DNA of 42,066 bases from contig JAMPXZ010000003.1 of assembly GCA_023700925.1 (NCBI GenBank), forward strand, positions 1 to 42,066, written 5' to 3'. Below are positions 33,512-40,871 of this stretch, piece by piece. The notes below the pieces were generated by a model. It was given only the letters and a program-made list of their open reading frames with translations. It did no database searches and was not told the DNA's origin. This DNA is from Oligoflexia bacterium (GTDB taxonomy: Bacteria > Bdellovibrionota > UBA1018). The first letter of the stretch is position 1. Each line of letters begins with the position of its first letter. The translations under genes and the position numbers were made by a program.

Positions 33512-34653
33512 GCGAAGCGGTTCCCGTCCTCGAGCCCGGCTGCGTGGCCGACTGTCCGGGGTGCAAGTTCCGCGCGCTTAACGCCGGCGAAAGCGATGCA
33601 CGCAAGCAGGACTGGCTCTTGAATCGCCTGGCTCCCTGGGCGGATCGCGTCGGAGCGCTGCGGGCGTCGCCTATCCGATGGGGCTATCGCGAACGCGCCA
33701 CCCTGCGAGCGGAGTGGGCCGGCGACTCCTGGAAGCTCGGGCTGCGGGTGACCAGCCGCGAGGATCCCAAGGGGACGGTGATCGCGATTCCCGAGTGTCC
33801 GGTTCATTCGCCGCGGATTCGCGCGCTGATGGAGCTTCTTTCGCGGAGCCTGCCCGGGCCGGAGCGGCTGCCGCTCGTCTTTGTTTCGGTTTCGGGTTCG
33901 CTCCTGACCCTGGTGGTGAAAGCCAGGGAGGCAGAGCTTGATTTGGCCGCGCTGGGCTTTGGCGAGGCCGGCGCGACGGGCTTGGCAAAGCTGGGCGTTA
34001 CCGGCGTCTTCGTGAACTTCAGCCCCGCGGCGGGGCAACGCGTGTTCTCCAGCCGCGGTTGGCGGCAGCTTTGGGGTGAGCCGCGAGGGCGTCTTGAGCT
34101 CGGCGCCTTGGGCGCGTTTGAGTACGGGCCGGACAGCTTTCAGCAGCTGATTCCGTCCCTTTTCCTGCGGGCAATGGAGGAAGCGCGGGCGTTTCTCGCG
34201 CCGGCTCCGACGGATGCGGTGATCGACCTTTGCTCGGGTCTCGGGGTGTCGCTTCGCCTGTGGAAGCAAAGCGGCGCGCGGACCTTGGGCGTGGAGCTGG
34301 GCGGAGAGGCCGCGGGGCTTGCCGAGCGCAATGCGGGAGCGGGAAGCTGCTTGCGCGGGCGCTGCTCGGAGCGGCTTCCGCAGCTGGACCAGTGGCTGCA
34401 GGAGCGAGAAGGGGCGGGCCGGGTCCTGCTCTTTGCCAACCCGCCGAGGCTCGGGCTCGAGCCCGAGGTGAGGCGCTGGATCGCCGAGCGGGCGAGGCCC
34501 GCGCGGCTTGCCTACCTCTCGTGCAGCGCCGGAACGCTGAGCCGGGATCTATCGGATCTCGAAAAGGCGGGATATGCTGTGCGCAGGATCACCCCGTATG
34601 ACTTCTTTCCTCAGACCCATCATGTCGAAACTCTCGCGCTCCTGGAGCATTAA
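33508..34653 (+). CDS. RumA/TrmA-family RNA (uracil-5-)-methyltransferase
   Basis: 381 aa, SAM-dependent, probably making m5U in 23S rRNA. N-terminal Cys cluster CVADCPGC plus a later Cys (IPECPVH) fits the [4Fe-4S] site of RumA-type enzymes. The SAM motif is IDLCSGLGVSLRLW; FANPPRLGL and the catalytic cysteine in YLSCSAGTLSRDL are present, and FFPQTHHVETLALL closes the fold. Because tRNA U54 is covered by TrmFO, an rRNA target (the RlmC/RlmD type) is more likely. No TRAM domain is apparent. It starts 4 bases inside the upstream gene (ATGA). Confidence 0.85.
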   Translation: MSEAVPVLEPGCVADCPGCKFRALNAGESDARKQDWLLNRLAPWADRVGALRASPIRWGYRERATLRAEWAGDSWKLGLRVTSREDPKGTVIAIPECPVHSPRIRALMELLSRSLPGPERLPLVFVSVSGSLLTLVVKAREAELDLAALGFGEAGATGLAKLGVTGVFVNFSPAAGQRVFSSRGWRQLWGEPRGRLELGALGAFEYGPDSFQQLIPSLFLRAMEEARAFLAPAPTDAVIDLCSGLGVSLRLWKQSGARTLGVELGGEAAGLAERNAGAGSCLRGRCSERLPQLDQWLQEREGAGRVLLFANPPRLGLEPEVRRWIAERARPARLAYLSCSAGTLSRDLSDLEKAGYAVRRITPYDFFPQTHHVETLALLEH

Positions 34654-36142
34654 TCCGATCTGGGCCATGCCCGCGGTTTTTCTCGCGGTTCTTCTCCTGC
34701 ACGGCGGGCTGATCGGCCTGACCGACGACGAAGCGTACTACTGGGTTCTCGCCCAGAACCCCTCGCTCGGCTATGCGTACCATCCGCCCGGCGTGGCCTG
34801 GCTCATCGCCGCTTCAGAGGCGCTCCTCGGCTGGGCGTTCGGCGCGCACTCCGAGGCGCTCGTGCGGTTGCCGGGGCTCCTTTGCATGGCGCTGACGCTC
34901 GGGCTCGGGATGAAATGGATGGAGCTGGCGGGCGCCCCGCGGGAGCGCTTGGGCCGTGGCGCCTGGGTTTGCCTCTCTTTCGCCGGGGTTTTCGCGCTTT
35001 CGTGGATGATGGTGCCGGACCTTCCGCTTTTTCTCGGCTGGACCGCGCTTTTCGTCTCGGTTTGGTATTTTTCCTTCGTTCGTGCCGCCGGCTGGCTCGG
35101 GCCCCTGATGGCGCTCGCGATGGCGCTCACGGTGCTGTCGAAGTATTCGGGCGTGCTGGCGTGGGCGTCGGCGGTGGCCTGTCTTTTCGCCTGGGCCCCC
35201 AAGGCGCGGCGCTGGCGGGCGATCGGGTGGGTGAGCGCGGGGCTTCTCGTAGGAGTGCTGCCCACGCTGATCTGGAATGCTCGGCACGAGTGGAGCTCGA
35301 TTCTCTGGCAGCTCCGCGATCGCCACGGGCACGCGGAGCTCTCGTGGGGTCGCTACGCGCGCTTCTGGTCGGTTGAGCTTTTCGCCACGGGACCTGCCGC
35401 CGTGGTGTTCGCGGGCGCGCTGCTCTACCGGGCGTTTCGAAAGGGCGCGGAAGGCCGGGTCTATCGTTTCGTGGCGCTGTGGATGCTCCCGGCCGCGGCG
35501 GTCTTCTGCGTGCAGCCGCTTTGGGCCGAGTTCAAGCCGCACTGGGCGTTCATCGTGTGGTGGCCCGCCGTGCTGGTTCTCGGGTGGGAGTGGGCCTCGG
35601 GCGCTCGCGGCGCCTCGCGCTGGGCGCTGGGTCAGGCGATCTATGGGACGGTTCTCGGCGCGGTGGTCCTCGTGAGCTGCCATCTGCCGCTCGGCAGCTG
35701 GGCGCTGGAACGGTTCGTGGGGCGCGAGTTCGATCCGCGTATGGACGTGACCAACGATCTGTATGGCTGGGACGAGCTCGAGGGTTTCATCGCGGAACGC
35801 TTCGGGGCGGCGACTCTGGCAATGCCGGTGGTCGGCGCGCGCTACCAGACGGCCTCGCAGGCGGCGTTCGCGCTGCGTTCGCATCGCCGCGCCACGCTTC
35901 TTCCCTTGGATCTCAAGGCGCGCGATGAGTGGCCGGACCTGGGCGTGTCGGCCGGACTGGGGCCCGATTGGCCGAAGCTCACGCGGCCGGTGCTTTTCGT
36001 GACGGACAATCGTTATGATGGCGCGCCGGGATTCCCCGAGGCGGCATGCCAGAAGCTCGGGCGTCTGGAAAAGAGGAGGCTCCGCTATCCGGCTAAGTGG
36101 ATCGAGGTCTGGAAGTGCGAGCCTGCAGCCGCGCAGCCTTGA
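34622..36142 (+). CDS. GT39/ArnT-like membrane glycosyltransferase
   Basis: 506 aa with about ten hydrophobic segments, a GT-C fold. The first periplasmic loop carries DDEAYYWVLAQNP (acidic catalytic pair) and GYAYHPPGVAWL, as in ArnT/PMT-type enzymes that use polyprenyl-phosphate sugars as donors in the periplasm. The C-terminal 110 residues are soluble and lack a known motif. ATG 34622 (MSKLSRSW) is preferred; earlier starts at 34574 and 34598 would lengthen the overlap with the methyltransferase. The acceptor (lipid A, wall polymer or protein) is unknown. Its final 50 bases overlap the convergent DUF5655 gene. Confidence 0.82.
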   Translation: MSKLSRSWSINPIWAMPAVFLAVLLLHGGLIGLTDDEAYYWVLAQNPSLGYAYHPPGVAWLIAASEALLGWAFGAHSEALVRLPGLLCMALTLGLGMKWMELAGAPRERLGRGAWVCLSFAGVFALSWMMVPDLPLFLGWTALFVSVWYFSFVRAAGWLGPLMALAMALTVLSKYSGVLAWASAVACLFAWAPKARRWRAIGWVSAGLLVGVLPTLIWNARHEWSSILWQLRDRHGHAELSWGRYARFWSVELFATGPAAVVFAGALLYRAFRKGAEGRVYRFVALWMLPAAAVFCVQPLWAEFKPHWAFIVWWPAVLVLGWEWASGARGASRWALGQAIYGTVLGAVVLVSCHLPLGSWALERFVGREFDPRMDVTNDLYGWDELEGFIAERFGAATLAMPVVGARYQTASQAAFALRSHRRATLLPLDLKARDEWPDLGVSAGLGPDWPKLTRPVLFVTDNRYDGAPGFPEAACQKLGRLEKRRLRYPAKWIEVWKCEPAAAQP

Positions 36143-36494
36143 GCCAGCCGAGGAACTCCTCGTCGAGCTCGCTCGCGCTCGCGATGAGCACCCGGTGCGT
36201 GATCCATTTCGGGCTGCCGGTGACGGGGCGAAGCCTTTCGGATTTGGCGAACGCTTTTGCAAGGCCGAGGCGGATTTCCAGGCCTTTTTGAGTGATTCGG
36301 ATCGCCCCCATGGTCGCTCGGGCTCCGTCCGGATAGCCGATGGCGATCGCGCCTTTGACGGGGAAGAAGTCCACGCCGGGAACGGCGCTCGAGCGCGCCA
36401 GCAGGCGACGGTACAAGGTGAGCCATTTCGCTTTTCTTCCGGAGAAGAGCGCGGCGAGAGCGTTCGTTTGCGAGGCGGTCAGTAGCTTACTCAC
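36093..36494 (-). CDS. DUF5655-like protein
   Basis: 133 aa, cytosolic. The pattern FFPVKGAIAIGYPD, ITQKGLEIRLGL and THRVLIASASELDEEFLGWLKAA resembles DUF5655, a small domain with unknown function often found alone. GTG start (36494). An extended -10 (TGCTAAAAT) lies 18 bases upstream, giving a very short leader without a clear Shine-Dalgarno. The 3' end overlaps the glycosyltransferase gene by 50 bases. Confidence 0.7.
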   Translation of the reverse strand: MSKLLTASQTNALAALFSGRKAKWLTLYRRLLARSSAVPGVDFFPVKGAIAIGYPDGARATMGAIRITQKGLEIRLGLAKAFAKSERLRPVTGSPKWITHRVLIASASELDEEFLGWLKAARLQARTSRPRST

Positions 36495-36512
36495 GGTTGC
36501 GTTCCGCGTTCC

Positions 36513-36518
36513 ATTTTA
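36513..36518 (-). promoter_or_regulatory. Extended -10 of the DUF5655 gene
   Basis: Minus strand TGC-TAAAAT: a TGn extension and five of six consensus bases. No -35 is recognisable, as is common with extended -10 promoters. Confidence 0.5.
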
Positions 36519-36539
36519 GCACCCACAGCCCCGAGCGTG

Positions 36540-37580
36540 TCACGGATAATTCGGAAGTCGCTCTTCGGTCTTGGCGGGTACGACCTGAACCAGGTCCGTC
36601 CGGACCCAGGCGGTCTTCGAGTCGGCGATGACCTTGAACCAGCGGTCGTTCCAGTCGGCGACGATCAGCCGCTGCCCGGGCTCCGCATAACCGATGGTGG
36701 GGTAGAGGGAGCCTGGTCCGGAATGCATGTCCACGCTTTTGCCTTTGCTTTGGACGACGAGAAGCGAGGGCAGGGCGTCGTTCGCGGACTGCGTGGGTGC
36801 TTCGCCCTGTTTCTGTGACGGCGCTGCGGCCGGGTCCCCGGCGGCGGGCTCACGCATCGGCGCCATGGCGTTGTGCCGGACCTGGTCGCTCATCTCGGAG
36901 GCGAGCGACGGGGCGGCGACCACCTCGCTCAGGCGCGAGGAGGCGGGGCGGATGTTGGATTCTGCCGGGGCGATCGCGTTCGCGGCGACCGAGGTCGCGC
37001 GATCCCAGAGGGCGCGGCCCTGGAGGTACAGGTAGATGCCCGAGGCGATCGTGGCTACCGCGGCAAGACTGATCGCGACCGAAAGCGTCTTCGCCCGCAC
37101 GGAGCGGGCGGGTGTTACCGGAAGCTCGGGCAGCGGCGACGGCAAAGGCGGCACGGCCTGCTGCGAGCCGGGCAGAGGCAGGTGGGGCGCGGTCATCTGG
37201 GGCGGCAGCGGGGGCATCGCGAGGTTGGGCATCGCGAGGTTGGGCATCGCGAGGTTGGGCATCGCGAGGTTGGGCGAATGCGCGGGGTTCTGCGTTGTCG
37301 TCGCTGGGCGGATCACGGGCCTTTGCTGGGCGTTCTGGCGAAGTCGCGCGAGATTCTGCGCGGCATCCTCGCTGAGCATCGAGACGGGATCTTCCGTCCC
37401 TTCGGGCAGAATGATGTGTTCACCCGCGGGCGCGCGATCCACCTTCACGAGGTTGACCTCCGCTCGGCGGATGAGCGCGAAACCCCCGCATTTGTAACAG
37501 CGGGAGAAGGACCATCCGGCCCCGAGTTTATCGTCCGAAACAGCAAGGCTAATGCCGCAATGAGGACAGTTCCAGCGCAT
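36540..37580 (-). CDS. Zinc-ribbon, single-TM, SH3-domain protein
   Basis: 346 aa. Residues 1-35 are a zinc ribbon (CPHCGISLAV...CYKCGGFAL), of the kind found at the N-terminus of many delta-proteobacterial membrane proteins. A Pro/Gln-rich linker follows with four copies of NLAMP, then one membrane segment near residues 170-190 (SVAISLAAVATIASGIYLYL), a Pro/Ala region, and a C-terminal bacterial SH3 domain (SGPGSLYPTIGYAEPGQRLIV, NDRWFKVIADSKTAWVRTDLV). The zinc ribbon is cytoplasmic and the SH3 domain periplasmic, so it could link cytosol to cell wall. AGGAG is 9 bases upstream of the ATG. Confidence 0.8.
   Translation of the reverse strand: MRWNCPHCGISLAVSDDKLGAGWSFSRCYKCGGFALIRRAEVNLVKVDRAPAGEHIILPEGTEDPVSMLSEDAAQNLARLRQNAQQRPVIRPATTTQNPAHSPNLAMPNLAMPNLAMPNLAMPPLPPQMTAPHLPLPGSQQAVPPLPSPLPELPVTPARSVRAKTLSVAISLAAVATIASGIYLYLQGRALWDRATSVAANAIAPAESNIRPASSRLSEVVAAPSLASEMSDQVRHNAMAPMREPAAGDPAAAPSQKQGEAPTQSANDALPSLLVVQSKGKSVDMHSGPGSLYPTIGYAEPGQRLIVADWNDRWFKVIADSKTAWVRTDLVQVVPAKTEERLPNYP
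37216..37275. repeat. Four perfect 15-bp tandem repeats inside a CDS
   Basis: ATCGCGAGGTTGGGC repeated four times without a mismatch, coding NLAMP x4 in the minus-strand zinc-ribbon protein. In-frame, so copy-number change would not break the gene. Confidence 0.97.
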
Positions 37581-37743
37581 GGTACAGGTCTCCTATGATC
37601 AGGTTCACAAGCGCGGGGGGCGCCGTCAATGGGCAGGAATTGCTGGGCTTTGCTGGGCAGGATGTGCCGGTTGAAATGGAGGCCGGTTGCCAGTAGCCTA
37701 TTCCATGAGTCTTACAGTCATAACCTTGTCTAAGGAGCTGGCG

Positions 37744-38505
37744 ATGAAATCGATACTGGGCATTTTCCTGTCTCTCTCAATGGCGGCCTTTGCTCAGGCG
37801 GCCGAAGCCGAGAAGCCGCAGATCATCGATGTGCAGGCAAAATCAGGACAAGTCGTGGAGCTGCACCGGGGCAAGCCCTTCGTGCTCAAGTTTCCGAAGC
37901 AATTCGCCAACCAGCTCGTTGACGTCAAGGCCAGCAGCTACCCGGTCATGATCCTGCGCTCCGAGATTCCCAAGGATGCCTTTCTTCCCAATTATTTTTC
38001 CTGCATCGGTTACCAGGCGGCGATCGATCCCAAGGATCCCGAAATCGTCATTTCCAATGGAAATCCTGCCGATGACAGCGGCATCAGCTTTTCCTGGCAT
38101 CAGCTGGATCGCAAGGGGCAGGTGAAGACGAAACTCGTTCCACGAGGCATCGACTCCGCCAGTGAGACGGAGCTCTACCTTACGGTCTCGTTGCAGAAGA
38201 AGTCGAAACAGATTCGTTACGATCTTTACGAATCCATGAGGAAGGACGAGCGCCGAGCCCAAATCGGCTGGCGTTCGGATATCAAGATCCATGAAGGCGG
38301 AAAGAGCCGGGAAAACGACATGCGTTGCACGGTTCCCGAATTTTCCGTGCGGGTGAGACTCGTGGACGCCGAGAGCGTTCGCGCCGCCGGAGACAGCGCG
38401 GTCACTCAGGCGCGGGAAAAGACGCTGCCGCCCGCGGAGGGTGTCCGGGAGAGTGTCCCGGCAACGGGTTCTGTCGGGGAGCCTGCTGTCGGCGCGGCTC
38501 AGTGA
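37744..38505 (+). CDS. Exported hypothetical protein
   Basis: 253 aa. ATG 37744 with AAGGAG 6 bases upstream begins a signal peptide (MKSILGIFLSLSMAAFAQA). The mature N-terminal part (VVELHRGKPFVLKFPKQFANQLVDVKASSYP) is beta-rich, with two lone cysteines, followed by a helical basic segment and a low-complexity Ala/Glu/Val tail. Unrecognised. The longer ORF-track form is rejected. Its last 7 bases overlap the convergent lipoprotein gene. Confidence 0.68.
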   Translation: MKSILGIFLSLSMAAFAQAAEAEKPQIIDVQAKSGQVVELHRGKPFVLKFPKQFANQLVDVKASSYPVMILRSEIPKDAFLPNYFSCIGYQAAIDPKDPEIVISNGNPADDSGISFSWHQLDRKGQVKTKLVPRGIDSASETELYLTVSLQKKSKQIRYDLYESMRKDERRAQIGWRSDIKIHEGGKSRENDMRCTVPEFSVRVRLVDAESVRAAGDSAVTQAREKTLPPAEGVRESVPATGSVGEPAVGAAQ

Positions 38506-39062
38506 GGGCGGTCGGATATTTCGGAGCGCTCGTGGTCGGCGCTTCTGACTTGAAACTTTTCGCCTAAGCAGGTGGCATCCTGCCATTTGGGCCAGTAACC
38601 GTATTGCCCGCAGGACGACAGAAGTCCGTCAGGCGAAAACGCAAAGCAGTAGTATTGGTGTGACGCCGGTTCCGAAATGGAACTCAGCTCCAAGCACTTT
38701 TGGGTCAATTCCTCGAATGGGTCTCCGGACTCCGGCTTCCTGACACTCTTGTGTTGCTTGCTGTCGACCCACTCCTCCGAGGAGATCAGTTTTCCCCGCT
38801 GATACAAGTGCGCGCTTCCATGAGCGGCGCCTTCCAAAGGATGATAGGAGGACTCAAGGATGAAGCTCTTGCTGCTCGACTTCAGGTAACGCCAAACGGA
38901 GGTTGAGTCCTGGATTCTCCTCTGCGCGATCTTCAAGCAAGAGCTTGTTTTGCAATGCAATGACGTCGGTTCGATCCTCTCCGGGTTCCTTAGGTCATGA
39001 TAAAGGGCGCACCCAGGCAAGAGGATCAATGAAAAGAGAGATGCGATCTTTGCCGGCTTCAT
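38499..39062 (-). CDS. Lipoprotein of unknown function
   Basis: 187 aa. Lipobox LLPGC (cysteine at residue 18) after a short signal sequence; the next residues are Ala-Leu, which favours outer-membrane sorting. Several further cysteines (HCKTSSCLK, YYCFAF, SSCGQYG, ATCLG) suggest disulfides. There is a tyrosine/aromatic-rich C-terminal part (QYYCFAFSPDGLLSSCGQYGYW) that may be beta-strand. Not assigned to a family. Codon use is less G/C-rich at third positions than in the flanking housekeeping genes, a mild hint of transfer. Confidence 0.68.
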   Translation of the reverse strand: MKPAKIASLFSLILLPGCALYHDLRNPERIEPTSLHCKTSSCLKIAQRRIQDSTSVWRYLKSSSKSFILESSYHPLEGAAHGSAHLYQRGKLISSEEWVDSKQHKSVRKPESGDPFEELTQKCLELSSISEPASHQYYCFAFSPDGLLSSCGQYGYWPKWQDATCLGEKFQVRSADHERSEISDRPH

Positions 39063-39131
39063 GAGCCTTAGCCTGCCAGCGGGAGCGACCCGTGTCCACT
39101 ACGCACTTATCCCGGATGCTATCTTCAGTAA

Positions 39132-39542
39132 TCAGGGCTCTTCAGTACAGTCGCGACCGCCGGTCGTCGTGGCCGAGCTGTTGTCGCAGATCATGAAATC
39201 AGTGGCCAGAGTCTTTCGATCTTTACGGTCTCGAATCGTGAGCTCCTGCACGAAGCTGAGCTGGGTGATCTCGCGGCAGGAGTTTTCGGTGAAAAGGTGA
39301 AGGACTTTTCGCTCGCCAGCGGAGATGACCTCCACCTGCGCGGAATCGCCTGCCGAATCCCAGAGCTCCAGGTCGGCAAGCCTGATGAGTGAGGAATATT
39401 CCTTGCCATGGACGGAGGCGACCCGTCCCCCTGCCTTGATTCGGATGGTTCCTGCCGCGTTGGAGCAGTCAAAGGAATAACTGCCGGCCAGCGCCGCGGA
39501 AGAGATTAAGAGAATGGCTCCAGATAGTGCCGCGATTTTCAT
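39132..39542 (-). CDS. Exported small protein
   Basis: 136 aa. ATG 39542 begins a signal peptide (MKIAALSGAILLISSAALAGS); the ORF-track TTG at 39581 overlaps the neighbouring ORF. The mature domain is beta-rich with four cysteines (FDCSN, NSCRE, MICDN, RDCTE), perhaps two disulfides. No family recognised. There is no convincing Shine-Dalgarno. It lies next to the lipoprotein gene on the same strand. Confidence 0.6.
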   Translation of the reverse strand: MKIAALSGAILLISSAALAGSYSFDCSNAAGTIRIKAGGRVASVHGKEYSSLIRLADLELWDSAGDSAQVEVISAGERKVLHLFTENSCREITQLSFVQELTIRDRKDRKTLATDFMICDNSSATTTGGRDCTEEP

Positions 39543-39577
39543 GCGGCGGGCATTTGCAGGGAGCGTGCCCGGTCGTT

Positions 39578-39931
39578 TCAATGAGGAATCTGTCTCGGAG
39601 TGACGGGCGACGCTGTAAAACTTTTTGACAGTCGTAGGAAGTCTAGTGCGAGTTTTGTGTTAGCGCGAGGGCGGTGTCGCCTTGCCTTGGCCCACGTCAA
39701 TAAGGTCATAGGCGTTCCAGTTTTGATGAAGCCGACTTCCAGCAGGTCTTTGAGGAGCGTGACTCGGACTTGAAGCCTAATCGTGGCATCGGGGGAGAGC
39801 GTTCCGGCGCTGATCCAGCAAAACGCTAGACGTCGAATTTCATGCCTTTCCTTGAACTGCGCGCCAGCGGAATCGAGTAGCCATTTTGCGTTCACCGAGT
39901 AAGGCAGATCGATCAGAAGAGCTTGGAGCAC
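39578..39931 (-). pseudogene. 5'-truncated hypothetical ORF at a mobile-element junction
   Basis: The frame is open on the minus strand from 40009 down to 39578, with a GTG at 39931 but no good start. Codon third positions are mostly G/C and the protein (QVLQALLIDLPYSVNAKWLLD, LLKDLLEVGFIKTG) looks genuine, mixed alpha/beta, function unknown. The frame breaks with TAG at 40010-40012, precisely where the plus-strand IS30 remnant begins, so the gene probably lost its 5' end at this junction. It could alternatively be a short intact gene starting at GTG. Confidence 0.45.
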
Positions 39932-40013
39932 TTGCTGCGTGGCTTTGGGCGTTTCTGGATATGGCAGGCCGGCCCCGGGCAGACCCTTCGTGGCTGATCG
40001 CCTCGGGCCCTAA

Positions 40014-40152
40014 GCCCTGGTTCGCCACTTCCTTCCAAAGAAAACCAGCTTCTCCAGTCTCTCTCAGTCACGCCTGAACAGGATCGAAGACCTGCTCAAT
40101 CATCGCCCAAGAAAATGTCTCGGATATTTGACTCCTTGGGAGGTTCATTTTA
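40014..40152 (+). mobile_element. IS30-family transposase C-terminal remnant
   Basis: The frame after TAA 40011-40013 reads ALVRHFLPKKTSFSSLSQSRL...IEDLLNHRPRKCLGYLTPWEVHF, matching the end of IS30 transposases (RRYFPKGTDF ... NNRPRKCLGYKTPNEVF). Only the last about 45 residues survive, without a start codon; the frame remains open to a TGA at 40242 but resembles IS30 less. No terminal inverted repeat or target duplication was found. It is a decayed fragment. Confidence 0.75.
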
Positions 40153-40221
40153 AGAAGCCTCCCAAGATCTCCAATATCTCAGCGTTGCACTTGTCATCTA
40201 AATCCGCCCTTAATAATATGC

Positions 40222-40250
40222 TTGTAATACCATTGCCCCGATGATATTCG
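40222..40250 (+). promoter_or_regulatory. Promoter directly before the tyrosine transposase
   Basis: TTGTAA (40222-40227), 17 bases, TATTCG (40245-40250), then AAGAAC and GTG 40257. The predicted transcript would begin at or beside the start codon. Confidence 0.5.
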
Positions 40251-40256
40251 AAGAAC

Positions 40257-40871
40257 GTGAGCCGCAAAAGACAAGAACATCAACTCACGCTTCCCGGACT
40301 GACAAAACGAACGCGTATCCTCGCGCACGGGGGCGACCTCACTCAGGGCAAGCGCAAAACGGCGCGCCCCTTTGACCGCAAGCAGGCGCTTCACGTGGTG
40401 CTGCGCTCGAGCAAGGCCCGCGGCGAGCGCTCATTGCTGCATCCCCGGCACTGCAATCACGTCCGCGCGCTCACTGAGCGGCTTGCGAAACGCTGGGGAA
40501 TCGCGGTGTATCGCTACGCGAACGTGGGGAATCACCTGCACCTGCTTGTCCGCGCGCGGTCCCGCGCCGCCTGGCAGGGCTTTATCCGTGAGCTCTCCGG
40601 CGGAATCGCGATGCTCGTGACGGGCGCACGCAAAGGCCAGGGGCTGCCGCGTGAAAAGGCGGAGCTGCCGCGCGGGTTCTGGGATCATCTGGTTTTCAGC
40701 CGAATCGTGTCGTACGGTCGCGATTTCGCGGGCGTCGCCAGGTATGTTTGCACGAACCTTTGGGAAGGCGCGGGGGTTCCGGTGAGAAAATACCTCGCGC
40801 GTGGGTACCGGGTTCTGGAGATCTCGGAAGATGGAGCGTTTCTGCTTGAGCAGCGCGCGGGGCCGGCTTAG
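40257..40871 (+). CDS. REP-associated tyrosine transposase (Y1, IS200-like)
   Basis: 204 aa HUH single-strand transposase. The HUH motif is GNHLHLLVRA; the helix carrying the catalytic tyrosine appears as FAGVARYVCTNLWEG; YRYANVGN and the Arg-rich N-terminus are typical of TnpA-REP proteins, which mobilise or maintain short palindromic repeats and usually lack a flanking transposon. The GTG start is preceded by a promoter, not a Shine-Dalgarno. It appears intact. It lies beside an IS30 remnant. The 119-bp inverted-repeat element at 15.9 kb is a possible substrate but the link is only inferred. The last 4 bases overlap the motB stop. Confidence 0.85.
   Translation: MSRKRQEHQLTLPGLTKRTRILAHGGDLTQGKRKTARPFDRKQALHVVLRSSKARGERSLLHPRHCNHVRALTERLAKRWGIAVYRYANVGNHLHLLVRARSRAAWQGFIRELSGGIAMLVTGARKGQGLPREKAELPRGFWDHLVFSRIVSYGRDFAGVARYVCTNLWEGAGVPVRKYLARGYRVLEISEDGAFLLEQRAGPA

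Noticed and set aside
37216-37275. CRISPR array
   Set aside because: The repeats are adjacent 15-bp units without spacers and lie in a coding frame.
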